64,000 nt of DNA, from positions 2,976,001-3,040,000 of the forward strand of contig OZ241383.1 of NCBI GenBank assembly GCA_965200775.1, written 5' to 3'. Position 1 is the first letter of the stretch; every line of letters starts with the position of its first letter. This DNA comes from Poriferisocius sp965200775. Lineage in GTDB: Bacteria; Actinomycetota; Acidimicrobiia; Acidimicrobiales; Bin134. Of the stretch, positions 1 to 8,743 are shown piece after piece. The translations under genes were made by a program, and so were the position numbers. The notes beneath the pieces are model-generated. The model did no database searches and had not been told where the DNA came from. It worked only from the letters and a program-made list of their open reading frames with translations.

Positions 1-1
1 G

Positions 2-274
2 CTAGCTCGGCGCCTCGGCTACGAGACCACCGACGACGAGTACGGTCCCGATCGCCGCGCCTGGCGGATAGCTCGATTCCCTCGCCGTTTCTGGCGCCTG
101 GCCCGTGCTGCCGTCCATCAATCGGTTTTGTCGGTGCCAACTCTGGCGGCCCACACGAAGCTGACGCTTCCCGAGGTGACATCAATCGTTGCCGACGCCG
201 ACTACTCGGAGGTTGAGGAGGAGGACGTCCGGCGGGAACTCGATGACTTTGAACAGTCCCGTGTCTTCTCATGA
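2..274 (+). CDS. C-terminal fragment of an unidentified protein
   Basis: The frame is open from the window edge and ends in TGA at 272-274, giving the last 90 residues of a gene that begins outside the window. The visible part is rich in Arg and Ala early on and ends in a very acidic tail (about residues 70-85) with an EVEEEDVRREL stretch. The next gene starts inside this one at 243, so the two are translationally coupled. Position before a PIN-like protein suggests an antitoxin or regulator of the HTH/ImmA type, but no domain is visible in the fragment, so the function is not assigned. Confidence 0.55.
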   Translation, partial: LARRLGYETTDDEYGPDRRAWRIARFPRRFWRLARAAVHQSVLSVPTLAAHTKLTLPEVTSIVADADYSEVEEEDVRRELDDFEQSRVFS

Positions 275-896
275 CGATGCCCCTCTCGTTGTCGACACGG
301 TTGTCCTTCTGTATTTCACCCTAGCGGGGGAGTTGGAGCTCCTAGGTGCCTTGGCTCCCCACGGCTTGGTCACGACATCGGTTGTGTTCGACCCCGGCGA
401 AAGCACCGCGAGCGAGGACGCGCGAAGCGAGATTGGCAGGTCGCGCCATTTCTACGAGCAATTGAGCAGCGACCCTCGAGCCCCGGTTGAGGAGCAACAG
501 CGCGCCAAGCTCGCTGTCCAGCGCCTGTCTGCTGTTGACATCCTCTACCAGGCCGAGCAGCTACTGGTTGTGACCCTCAGTGAGACTGAACTTGCTCTGT
601 TTGCATCGCTCGCATCCACGACTTCTGCCCGAGCTGCCGGCCTGCGACGAGCGCTGCACCCCGGCGAAGCGAGTTGTCTCGCCGTTGCAGTCACCCGATC
701 CTGGGTACTGGCAACCGACGACACCGATGCCTTGAAGGCCCTCGCAGAGCTCGCGCCACAGAGCGGCTACGAGCGGATTCGCAAGCTCCTGGTCCGTGCC
801 GCAGAGGAGGGGCAAGTTAGTGAGACCAGGGCGAATGACATCCACAGCGAGATTCGGGGATGGGGCTTTTGGGACAACACCCCGCCGTTTCCATGA
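243..896 (+). CDS. PIN-like domain protein
   Basis: A 217-residue protein. I chose the ATG at 243, which overlaps the preceding frame by 32 bp; the frame is open further upstream but only from a TTG with no PIN-like sequence. The early VVDTVVLLYF segment supplies the first acidic residue of a PIN fold. The HPGEASCLAVA segment followed by VLATDDTDALK gives the second and third acidic positions in the usual PIN spacing. PIN proteins are Mg-dependent RNases and are often toxins. Coupling with an upstream partner suggests a toxin-antitoxin or RNA-processing pair. At 217 residues it is longer than a typical VapC (about 130), so the exact class is uncertain. Confidence 0.6.
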   Translation: MTLNSPVSSHDDAPLVVDTVVLLYFTLAGELELLGALAPHGLVTTSVVFDPGESTASEDARSEIGRSRHFYEQLSSDPRAPVEEQQRAKLAVQRLSAVDILYQAEQLLVVTLSETELALFASLASTTSARAAGLRRALHPGEASCLAVAVTRSWVLATDDTDALKALAELAPQSGYERIRKLLVRAAEEGQVSETRANDIHSEIRGWGFWDNTPPFP

Positions 897-972
897 CTCG
901 CAACTTGGCTGGCTGCGTGCGGAAGGGTTGAACAAATGATCCGGCTCCAAGAACCCCGGAAAACTGAGGCCC

Positions 973-2244
973 TCAGTCGGGCTGGGGCACGAGCCGGGCC
1001 GGTGGGTCGCTGGTCGTGTTGCCGGTTGGGCTGGCGAGGGTTCGCTCGAGGTCTGAGAACAGGCTGAGAACGTCGGTCGCTTCGAAAACACGGTAGCGCT
1101 GTCGGCCGATGTTGCGCTGTCGCAGTATGCCTGCTTCGGCCAGGGTGTTTATGGCGTCGATGGTTCGGGCTTTTGATCGTCCGATCTGCTTGCTTGCTGA
1201 TTCGGTGGTGATGATCGGAACACCTGGCAGGACACGCAGAAGCAGGTCGGTGCTGGAGTTGGCTCTGACTCGACCGAGCCTGGATCGCCATGAAACTGCC
1301 ATCTCGTCGATGCTCTCGCTGTAGACTTCAGCGTCTCGACAGGAGCGGCTCGTGGCGGCAGCGAACATGCGGAGCCACTCCGATGCCGCCGTCGAGCGTT
1401 GCACGCTATCGGGTTCGCTGAGGTGGCGGAAGGTCATCAGCCCGTTGACGTAATCGTTGGACCACGTTGCCAGCACGAGGCTTATTGGTGGCACGAAGGT
1501 TGGAGCGAGGCCTCGGCGCCGGAGAACCGCATGGATAAGCGCCCGTCCGGTGCGACCGTTGCCGTCGGTGAAGGGGTGGAGCGTCTCGAACTGTGCATGG
1601 GCGATCGCGGCTTGAACCAGCGGGGAGTGGTGATCACCGTTCACGTACTCAAGCAGGTCGGCCAACAGGTCTGGGAGGTACTCGGGCGGGGGCGGAACGA
1701 AGGCCGCGCTGCATGGGTTGTACGAGCTACCTCCGATCCAGTTCTGCTTTTCTCGCACAACTCCCCCAAGTTCGGGTGTCGACGAGTTGCCCATGAGGAC
1801 GCGATGAATCGAGAGCAGGTCGTCGAGCCCAAACGGGTTTGCGCTGGCAGCGAGTTCGACGGCCGACTCCATGGCCGCGATATTGCCGATCACCTCGATT
1901 GCGACGCTGTCGTCCGGTTCTCCTCCGAGAGAAATAGCTGCCTCAGCCCTGGCGAGCCGATGAGCAGCCGCTTCCAGCCCTTCGATCTTGGACGACCCGA
2001 CGGATTCAGCCCGAAGGAGAAACCGGGCCAGACCCTCAAGGCTTGCATGTTTGATACCGGCGTCGTTCAGAGCTCGAACGGATACCTCTGCGTCAGCGAC
2101 ATCGGCGGCGATATCAGCAGGGAGCGACAGGTCCCACCCCACCAGCGGGTCGGCGAGGTACGCGTCGTAGGAGCAGCCGCGTCTGTCGCGGCGACTTATC
2201 CCCTGGAACTGCGCTTCCCAGTGCTTCCGCAAGTGTGATGCCAT
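973..2244 (-). CDS. Fic family AMP-transferase
   Basis: A 423-residue Fic protein. The catalytic motif HPFTDGNGRTGR lies at residues 223-234, with the base His223 and the metal/phosphate-binding DGNGR intact. An N-terminal inhibitory motif SSKIEG at residues 84-89 places it in the class II Fic proteins, where the motif Glu (Glu88) blocks productive ATP binding. After the Fic core comes a C-terminal winged-helix region (about 330-410, with SEAGILRQRNIGRQRYRV-like wing residues). Fic enzymes transfer AMP from ATP to Tyr/Thr of target proteins; the target here is unknown. The gene stands alone, with no adjacent small antitoxin, as expected when the inhibitory helix is in the same chain. Confidence 0.9.
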   Translation of the reverse strand: MASHLRKHWEAQFQGISRRDRRGCSYDAYLADPLVGWDLSLPADIAADVADAEVSVRALNDAGIKHASLEGLARFLLRAESVGSSKIEGLEAAAHRLARAEAAISLGGEPDDSVAIEVIGNIAAMESAVELAASANPFGLDDLLSIHRVLMGNSSTPELGGVVREKQNWIGGSSYNPCSAAFVPPPPEYLPDLLADLLEYVNGDHHSPLVQAAIAHAQFETLHPFTDGNGRTGRALIHAVLRRRGLAPTFVPPISLVLATWSNDYVNGLMTFRHLSEPDSVQRSTAASEWLRMFAAATSRSCRDAEVYSESIDEMAVSWRSRLGRVRANSSTDLLLRVLPGVPIITTESASKQIGRSKARTIDAINTLAEAGILRQRNIGRQRYRVFEATDVLSLFSDLERTLASPTGNTTSDPPARLVPQPD

Positions 2245-2310
2245 CGGCCCTCTAAGTATCGGTTACTACATAACCGTACCTTAAGTGCGGCCAACCCAAA
2301 CACAAGGGGA

Positions 2311-3714
2311 CTATGGGTCGTCTGGTGGGGTGAGGACGCCGGGGTTCATCAGGTTGTCGGGGTCGAGGGCGCCCTTGACGGCTTGCAGCACCCGGAGGCC
2401 GGCGTCGCCGAGTTCGTGGCCGATCCAGGGGCGGCGGACTCTACCGATGCCGTGGTGGTGGGCGATGCCCGCTCCGCAGGCGATGGCGGCGCTCATGGCG
2501 GCGTCCCAGCACGCGTCGTAGGTGCTCTGGTACTGGTCGGGGTGTGGCGGCTGGGCGACGAACGTGAAGTAGAGGTTGGCTCCGGACCGGTAGGCGTGCG
2601 AAGAGTGAGCGGTGGCGGCCAGCACGGTTGGCACCTCGCTGATTGCATTGGTGACTGCCGAATAGAGTCGCCCTAGGTGGCTCCAGCTCGTGGCCATCTC
2701 GATGGTGTCGGCCACCAAACCTCGCTCGAACAGCTCGGTCCAGGTCGGCACGGTGTTGCGGTGCTCGAACCAGTGGTCAACCGCGCCGGGATCGGCCTCC
2801 AGGCCCCCGCCGGCCCGGCACAGGTCGGTGGTGGAAGCAGCTTCAAGCGCCGGATATCCGGGCGGGCCCTCGTGCAGGAAGATCACAACGCAGCGGCCCT
2901 TTGGGACGTGGTCACGGAAGTGTCGGCGCGACTCGGCTGGGTCGTAGAGGCGCACAACCGGCGGTCGCCAGCCGGCCACGATCACGCTTCGCACCGCGTC
3001 GATCCCGGCCTGCATGTCCCCGAAGTGGAAGGCCTGGCGGACCCCCGAATCGGGGAGCGGCCGAAGCGAGAAGGTGACCTCGGTGACGATGCCCAGCGTG
3101 CCTTCGCTGCCCAACAGGAGCTGGCGTAGATCGGGTCCGGCTGACGCCCGAGGCGTCGGTCTCGACCGGTAGATCGACCCGTCGGGCAGCACGGCCTCCA
3201 CCGAGTAGACGATGTCCTCGATGTTGCCGTAGGCCGTGGAGTACTGGCCCGAAGCCCGTGTAGCCACCCAACCTCCCACCGAGGAGATGTCGATCGACTG
3301 GGGCCAGTGCCCGATGGTGAAGCCGTGTTCCTGGACCCGGTTTTCGGCGTTGTTCCCCATCGTGCCCGCCCCAAACGCCGCCAGTCCGTCGATGGGGTCG
3401 AGCCACAACATCTCGTTGAGGCGCTCGGTGCTGATCACCACAGAGTCTTGCGTGGCCAACACCCCACCCACGCAGCCTGATCCGGCACCTCGTGGGATCA
3501 TCGGCACCCGATGGGCCCGACAAGCCCGGACGGTGGCCGCAACCCTCTCGACACTCGATGGCACCGCCACGGCCAAAGGCAAAGCCAAACGTCCTTGCCG
3601 CTGGTCGAACTCGGAGCGGGGCCAGGTATCACGAGCTCGGCCCCGGCGCTCCTTCTCGTCGAGAAGCAACTCGTCGCCCAGGATTTGGGCTAATTCGTCC
3701 AACAGAGCCTTCAA
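2311..3714 (-). CDS. FAD-linked oxidase, alkylglycerone-phosphate synthase-like
   Basis: A 467-residue VAO/PCMH-type flavoprotein. The FAD-binding domain spans roughly residues 45-220, with PRGAGSGCVGG as the nucleotide loop. The stretch SVGGWVATRASGQYSTAYGN and the C-terminal HHHGIGRVR are hallmarks of alkyldihydroxyacetonephosphate synthases rather than generic GlcD/lactate oxidases. Family members swap the acyl chain of acyl-DHAP for a fatty alcohol, giving the first ether-lipid bond. The ATG overlaps the stop of the upstream GlpD gene by 4 bp (ATGA), so both are made from one mRNA, and GlpD would supply DHAP. Biochemical role in this organism is inferred; a hydroxyacid dehydrogenase role is the alternative. 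Confidence 0.8.
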   Translation of the reverse strand: MKALLDELAQILGDELLLDEKERRGRARDTWPRSEFDQRQGRLALPLAVAVPSSVERVAATVRACRAHRVPMIPRGAGSGCVGGVLATQDSVVISTERLNEMLWLDPIDGLAAFGAGTMGNNAENRVQEHGFTIGHWPQSIDISSVGGWVATRASGQYSTAYGNIEDIVYSVEAVLPDGSIYRSRPTPRASAGPDLRQLLLGSEGTLGIVTEVTFSLRPLPDSGVRQAFHFGDMQAGIDAVRSVIVAGWRPPVVRLYDPAESRRHFRDHVPKGRCVVIFLHEGPPGYPALEAASTTDLCRAGGGLEADPGAVDHWFEHRNTVPTWTELFERGLVADTIEMATSWSHLGRLYSAVTNAISEVPTVLAATAHSSHAYRSGANLYFTFVAQPPHPDQYQSTYDACWDAAMSAAIACGAGIAHHHGIGRVRRPWIGHELGDAGLRVLQAVKGALDPDNLMNPGVLTPPDDP

Positions 3715-5318
3715 GAAGTCTTCCTAAATCGGAGCTCATCGCAGAAACGGCCTCGAACGGTGTCGATCTCCCTGTTGGTACGGGCCTCATCCCACCCCAG
3801 CCGAGCAGCCATCAGCCCAGCCGCCGGTACGAGGATGGCCTCACGCTCGGCCGGCGTGTACCAGGCCGCTCGGGTGCGCCGATAGACAAAGTCCTCGAGG
3901 GTGAGCGCCCCGTCCACCTCCACCGCCCATCCGATCTCGCCGTCAACCACCCGCCCCCCGGGAACGAGCGGCCGGCTACCCATGGCCAGCACAAGGCCGG
4001 CCTCATCTCCATAAAGCCGTACGAGGCGGTGGGCCAGCGGCTGCTCCACACCGGTGGCAGTGGCCACAGAAGCAGCGTGGTCGTCGATGTTCGAGGAGAA
4101 GTCGCCGCCGGGTAGGGGATCGGGCCCGGGCCCGGTCGGCAGCGTCCGGTCGAGCTGCTGGGCCACGAAGTCGAGCACCGTCATCGCCATGGTGCGAAAC
4201 CCGGTCAGCTTGCCGCCCGCCACGGTGATCATCCCCCCGTTGCCAACCCACACCTCGTTCCGTCGGGATATCTCCTTGGCCTCTTTGCCCTCCTGAGCGA
4301 TCAGCGGGCGAACACCGGACCACGCCGCAATCACATCATCGGGGGTGAGGGATTCGACATCGAAGTAGCACCCGAGGGGGTGCAGCAGGTACTCGATGTC
4401 CTCCCGCTCGATCTCCGGCCACAGGATCCGGTCGCCCCGGTAACTGGTGTCGGTGGTTCCGACGGCCACCGTGTCGCCACGGGGGACCACGAACACGCTG
4501 CGCTTGTCGGCAGCGGCCATAATCACCAGGTTCCGCACCGGAAGCCGAGCCGCGTCAACCACGAGATGGACGCCCTTGGAGGGATGAAGGCGGTCGGTGG
4601 CCTCATCGTCCTCCAGCCTCGTGAGCCGCTCCACCCACGGGCCGGTGGCGTTGACCACTGCATCGCACCGGATCTCCACCTGCTCGCCGGTGATCTCGCA
4701 CGCTGCCACCACCCCGTCGATCCGGCTGCCTTCCCGGATCATTTCCACCACCCCAAGGCGGGCGGCCACCTGAGCTCCATCGGCCACCGCGCTCCGCAGC
4801 ACGGCCAGAACGAGCCGGGCGTCGTCGGTCATGTACTCCCGGTACGCGCAGGCCCAGGGAAACTCATCCCGTTGGAGCCGGGGCTCGAACTGGTCCAAGC
4901 CGTCGCTGTCCAGGGTGAGGTGGCGGTCGGCGCCCTTGATGCCGCCCAACTTCTCGTAGGCCGCGATCCCCGCCCGGAACTTGAGCAGTCCCGCCCGACT
5001 TCTCGTCGGCACCACCACCCAGCACGGCTCGGCCAGATGCGGCGCCATCTGGTGAACCGCTCGACGTTCGAGCGCGGTTTCCCTAACCAGGCCGACCTCG
5101 CCCATGGCCAGATATCTCAGCCCGCCGTGGATCAGCTTGGAGGAACGAGATGACGTGCCGGCGGCGAAGTCGTCCTTCTCGACCAGCGCAACCCGAAGAC
5201 CGCGACCCGCGGCGTCACGAGCCACTCCGGCTCCGGTGATCCCCCCGCCGATGACGACGAGATCGAACCGCTCCCTGCCGAGCTGGTTGAGCAGAGCCGG
5301 TCGCGAGGCCGCCGACAA
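3711..5318 (-). CDS. glpD: Glycerol-3-phosphate dehydrogenase (FAD-dependent, GlpD)
   Basis: The enzyme oxidises sn-glycerol-3-phosphate to DHAP at the membrane, passing electrons to quinone. The FAD-binding VVIGGGITGAGVARDAA motif starts near residue 21 and is followed by the family block GTSSRSSKLIHGGLRYL. A C-terminal DAO_C-like helical domain covers roughly residues 385-520. The open frame extends upstream to an ATG at 5519, but that would leave 5 bp to the divergent gene at 5525 and add about 67 low-complexity residues. I therefore prefer the TTG at 5318, which leaves about 20 residues before the FAD motif as in mycobacterial GlpD. It is the first gene of a two-gene operon with the AGPS-like gene. 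Confidence 0.88.
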   Translation of the reverse strand: MSAASRPALLNQLGRERFDLVVIGGGITGAGVARDAAGRGLRVALVEKDDFAAGTSSRSSKLIHGGLRYLAMGEVGLVRETALERRAVHQMAPHLAEPCWVVVPTRSRAGLLKFRAGIAAYEKLGGIKGADRHLTLDSDGLDQFEPRLQRDEFPWACAYREYMTDDARLVLAVLRSAVADGAQVAARLGVVEMIREGSRIDGVVAACEITGEQVEIRCDAVVNATGPWVERLTRLEDDEATDRLHPSKGVHLVVDAARLPVRNLVIMAAADKRSVFVVPRGDTVAVGTTDTSYRGDRILWPEIEREDIEYLLHPLGCYFDVESLTPDDVIAAWSGVRPLIAQEGKEAKEISRRNEVWVGNGGMITVAGGKLTGFRTMAMTVLDFVAQQLDRTLPTGPGPDPLPGGDFSSNIDDHAASVATATGVEQPLAHRLVRLYGDEAGLVLAMGSRPLVPGGRVVDGEIGWAVEVDGALTLEDFVYRRTRAAWYTPAEREAILVPAAGLMAARLGWDEARTNREIDTVRGRFCDELRFRKTS

Positions 5319-5524
5319 GCGAGGAATCGAACTGTCGTTGCCGACGAGCGACTGGGCTCCGTCGGCGGTGCCATGCCCTGTGGGTTGGCGGGAGGGCGAT
5401 GAACTTGCGTTGGTGGCTGCTCTCGTACACGTGATCCTACCCAGCAGTCCGCCTGCCAAACCGCCCCGCACTAGCCTCCCCGGGACAGGGCCGAGGTACC
5501 GGCCAGTCGGGATGGGCAACAGGG

Positions 5525-6301
5525 ATGGATTCGATTCGGTTTCGCTTCGACGGGCCCCAGGTGCTGGCAGCAGTCACGGCCCGAGCCGGCGGGGTGAGCA
5601 TCGGCGAGCGGGCCGGCCTTAACCTGAGTTTCGAGGTGGGCGACGACCCCGGTTGTGTGCGAGCCAACCGGGAAATAGCCGGCCAAGCCCTGGGCTTCGA
5701 CCATCGAGCCCTTGTGGTGCCCCGCCAGGTACACGGAATAAGGGTCAAGGCGGTGGGGATACAGGACCGGGGCAGAGGAGCCGACTCGTCGGAGACGGCT
5801 ATTCCGGCCTGCGATGGGTTCATCACCAGCACACCGCTGGTTCCCGTGGCCATTCTGGTGGCCGATTGCGCCCCGGTGGTGCTCTACGACCCGGTGCAAC
5901 CGGCCGTCGGGTTGGTTCATGCGGGTTGGCGGGGGGCCATCGGCCGTATCGCCCAGCGGGGAGTCGAGGCGATGGTCCGAGAGTTCGGGTGCCGCCCCGG
6001 AGATGTCCAGGCGGGTATCGGGCCGTGCCTGCAACCCCGATCCCTCGAGGTCTCCATGGTCGAGGCCGAGCTGGCCGAGGATTCGTTTCCCGGCCAACCC
6101 GCCGTCCACTACGACATAGGGGACAAGCCGCATCTCGACATCCCGTTCATGATCAAACAGCAACTTCTCGATGCCGGGGTGAGGCTTCGCCACATCGAGG
6201 ACACCCGGATGGACACGCTGGATGCCCGGAGGTTCTTCTCCCACCGTGGGCAGTCCGGCGAAGCGGGCCGGTTCATGGCGGTGGCGATGCTGAGGGACTG
6301 A
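5525..6301 (+). CDS. pgeF: Peptidoglycan editing factor PgeF (YfiH/LACC1 family)
   Basis: A 258-residue single-domain protein of the YfiH family, formerly labelled multicopper polyphenol oxidase. The metal/active-site residues are present: His70 in RQVH, Cys115 in VADCAPV and His132 in LVHAGWRG. The family has purine-nucleoside phosphorylase/deaminase activity and, in Escherichia coli, prevents incorporation of the wrong amino acid in peptidoglycan. In many actinobacteria the gene sits in the dcw/ftsZ region; here it is divergent from glpD with no division gene nearby, so it appears relocated. Confidence 0.88.
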   Translation: MDSIRFRFDGPQVLAAVTARAGGVSIGERAGLNLSFEVGDDPGCVRANREIAGQALGFDHRALVVPRQVHGIRVKAVGIQDRGRGADSSETAIPACDGFITSTPLVPVAILVADCAPVVLYDPVQPAVGLVHAGWRGAIGRIAQRGVEAMVREFGCRPGDVQAGIGPCLQPRSLEVSMVEAELAEDSFPGQPAVHYDIGDKPHLDIPFMIKQQLLDAGVRLRHIEDTRMDTLDARRFFSHRGQSGEAGRFMAVAMLRD

Positions 6302-6385
6302 CCGCCGGACCCTGGACAAACGACGGCTTGTTACCATCACGGTGATCACAGATCACGACCGGAGCTGACCGCCGGAGGGAACACC

Positions 6386-7168
6386 ATGACCGAACCCCAC
6401 CGTTCCATCGAACTTGAGGTAGAGGTCCGGGGTGGGCCCGAGGAGGTGTGGCGAGCGGTGGCCACGGGGCCGGGGATCTCGTCGTGGTACGTGCCCCACA
6501 CCGTAGAGGGGCGCGCCGGGGGATCGGCCTCCGCATCGTTCGGTCCGGAACCCGAGATGCAGATACCGGGCCGGGTGGTGGTGTGGGAACCTCCCCATAG
6601 AGTGCGCTTCGACGGGGGCGAGGGTGTGCAGGGGCTGGAGTTCGAATGGACAGTCGAGCCTCGGGGCGACGACCGGTGTGTGGTGCGGCTCGACAACTCC
6701 GGTTTCGGCCAAGGCGGCGAGTGGGACTCCCAGTACGACGCCATGGTGGATGGTTGGAAGACGTTTCTGAGCAATCTCCAGCTTCACTTGGAGCACTTCG
6801 GCGGGCTCACGGCCACCTCCATGCTTCCCACCGTCATGACCGACGGGCCCCGGGAGCAGGCTTGGGAAGACCTTGTCACGGCGTTGGGTATCCCAGCTGC
6901 TCCAGATGTCAACCAGCGAATCGAGGTCAACTCGCCGGACGCTCCACCGCTGGCCGGGACGGTGGTGGCGGCTACCCCGTGGCGAATCACCCTTCTGGTC
7001 GATCAACCCGCCCCGGGTACGGGCTTTGTGATTGTCGAAAGTTGCGGCGACCAAATCGGGGCTTCGGTGTGGGCTTACCTTTACGGGGATGAGGGGGCCG
7101 AGGCCGTGGCCCGGGACGGCCCCCGGTGGCAGCAATGGTTGACGGAGACAATGGGGAGCGGGCTATGA
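6386..7168 (+). CDS. SRPBCC (AHSA1/START-like) domain protein
   Basis: A 260-residue protein preceded by a good ribosome-binding site (GGAGGGAA). Residues 8-140 form an AHSA1-type START-like fold: EEVWRAVATGPGISSWYV at the N-terminus, a GGSASASFG strand, and a long C-terminal helix with DGWKTFLSNLQLHLE. The remaining 120 residues appear to be a second, more diverged domain of the same kind. These proteins bind hydrophobic ligands. The stop codon overlaps the ATG of the SDR that follows (ATGA at 7165), so the two are coupled; the ligand is unknown. Confidence 0.8.
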   Translation: MTEPHRSIELEVEVRGGPEEVWRAVATGPGISSWYVPHTVEGRAGGSASASFGPEPEMQIPGRVVVWEPPHRVRFDGGEGVQGLEFEWTVEPRGDDRCVVRLDNSGFGQGGEWDSQYDAMVDGWKTFLSNLQLHLEHFGGLTATSMLPTVMTDGPREQAWEDLVTALGIPAAPDVNQRIEVNSPDAPPLAGTVVAATPWRITLLVDQPAPGTGFVIVESCGDQIGASVWAYLYGDEGAEAVARDGPRWQQWLTETMGSGL

Positions 7169-7950
7169 GTTCTGTGCAGGGACGCAAGATCCTGGTTGTC
7201 GGGGCATCGTCGGGGCTTGGCCGGGCAACCGCCATTGCGCTTCACCGACGGGGAGCCGATGTGGCCTTCGCCGCTCGGCGCCGTGACGCGCTCGACGCCG
7301 CGGTGGGGGAAGCAGGAGGAGGCCACATCATCACCATCGACGTGTTGGACGCGGCGAGCATCGAACAAGGTGTGGCCGAAGCGGTCGAGGTGCTAGGTGG
7401 CCTTGACGGCATTGTTTACACCGCGGGCATGTCCCCGCTGGGGACGATGGCCGGCCTCTCCCAGCAAGACTGGCAAACGGTGTTCGGGGTCAACACGTTC
7501 GGCCCGAACCTCGTGATCAGCGCCGCACTGGCCCACCTCAGCGACGATGCGATAGTGGCGGTGGTGTCGTCCGATTCCACCGAGATGCCCCGCCACTCGC
7601 TCATCCCCTATGCGGCATCCAAACGGGCGTTGGAGGCAACCCTGGAGGGCTGGCGCACCGAGGTGCTGGGAGGACGCCGGTTCGTCACCGTGATACTGGG
7701 TCCGACGATGCCCACCGGGTTTGCCGACGGGTTCGGTTCCGAAGCCTTTGGGGTGGCGATTACCCACTGGCAACGCCAAGGGTTCAAAACCGGGATCATG
7801 GAGGCCGACAACGTAGCCGGCGGTCTGGTGGCCTGCTTCGAGGCCATGTACTCCTCGCCCACCTTCGGGATTGAGACGCTCCTGGTGCGGGCCCCCGAGC
7901 CCGAGGTCGCCAACGAGTACTCCTCGGGCGACGACTCCGGCGGGGGGTAG
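7165..7950 (+). CDS. Short-chain dehydrogenase/reductase
   Basis: A 261-residue SDR. The frame is open from 7126, but the ATG at 7165 overlaps the upstream stop by 4 bp and begins just before the Rossmann motif GASSGLG (residues 13-19), so it is preferred. The catalytic set is Ser135/136, Tyr149 and Lys153 (YAASK). The AARR sequence after beta-2 suggests NADP(H) preference. Substrate is unknown. It is coupled to the SRPBCC gene, which might bind the same hydrophobic compound. Confidence 0.85.
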   Translation: MSSVQGRKILVVGASSGLGRATAIALHRRGADVAFAARRRDALDAAVGEAGGGHIITIDVLDAASIEQGVAEAVEVLGGLDGIVYTAGMSPLGTMAGLSQQDWQTVFGVNTFGPNLVISAALAHLSDDAIVAVVSSDSTEMPRHSLIPYAASKRALEATLEGWRTEVLGGRRFVTVILGPTMPTGFADGFGSEAFGVAITHWQRQGFKTGIMEADNVAGGLVACFEAMYSSPTFGIETLLVRAPEPEVANEYSSGDDSGGG

Positions 7951-7968
7951 GTCTCTGGCAGGCGGGGT

Positions 7969-8577
7969 TTAGGTCGGAACCACCAACATGTTCACCCGGT
8001 CGGGCTTGCCTCGGGTGATCACGTCGTAAGCGGTGTCGTTCCAGAACACCCAGCGGCCGTCGGACTCGATGATCTTCACCACGAGGGAATAGGTGTTCCC
8101 CGACTCGATGACATCCCTGTCGTACTGCACCTCGAAATCGATGGGCACCTGGCCGGGGTTGGTGATCACCTGCTCGGCGATGAGCACCGAGGCGACATCC
8201 TGGAGGGAGGTGTCTCGCAACTGCACCTGGACGGTTGCGCCGGAGGTCAGCTCAATGTCCTCCTCGTAGGTGATCGTGCCGCTCACGGAGGCATTGGCAT
8301 CGCCATCTAGGGTTAGCGGGGTAGGTGTGGTTTCGACGGTGTCGGGGTCGGCGGTCGAGGGTAGGAGTTCGGTGACGGCTTGGGTTGGTTCGACGGTTGT
8401 GGATTCGGAGGTGGCGGAGTCGGACGTGGCGGTCACCGGAGGGTCGGGGGCGACGGTTGGTGTTGCCTCGACGGTCTCCGGGGAGTCGCTGGAGTCGCTC
8501 TGGCATGAGGAGACGATCAGAAGCGCCGTCACGACGATCGCGAAAATGAGAATTTCGATCTTTTGCAGAACTTTCAT
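7969..8577 (-). CDS. Lipoprotein with C-terminal YbaY-like domain
   Basis: A 202-residue secreted lipoprotein. The signal peptide has a basic start, a hydrophobic stretch at residues 9-21 and a lipobox ending at Cys25 (VSSC). A long Ser/Thr/Pro linker (about 28-95) spaces the fold from the membrane. From about residue 98 the sequence SGTITYEEDIELTSGATVQV followed by DTSLQDV and a second beta half matches the YbaY/META-associated lipoprotein family (PF09619 type), whose function is poorly known. A GAGAGGGGG ribosome-binding site precedes the ATG. Confidence 0.78.
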   Translation of the reverse strand: MKVLQKIEILIFAIVVTALLIVSSCQSDSSDSPETVEATPTVAPDPPVTATSDSATSESTTVEPTQAVTELLPSTADPDTVETTPTPLTLDGDANASVSGTITYEEDIELTSGATVQVQLRDTSLQDVASVLIAEQVITNPGQVPIDFEVQYDRDVIESGNTYSLVVKIIESDGRWVFWNDTAYDVITRGKPDRVNMLVVPT

Positions 8578-8743
8578 AGGACCCCCTCTCGGGTTCAGCA
8601 GCCTCTTGGTTAGGGAAATCGGAGCGGGTCACCGACCCTTCGCCGTGTGGCCCAAACGAGGCAGGTGTGGATGAGGCGTGTGTAGATGAGACGCCTCTCA
8701 TCCCGGTTTGGTTCCCGCTCGCCCCCGGATAGGGGGCACCGGT

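Noticed and set aside
1399..2238. 279-codon plus-strand frame opposite the Fic gene
   Set aside because: Antisense of a confidently identified Fic protein; typical high-GC shadow.
5319..5519. 67-codon N-terminal extension of GlpD
   Set aside because: Low-complexity, absent from relatives, and leaves 5 bp to the divergent gene.
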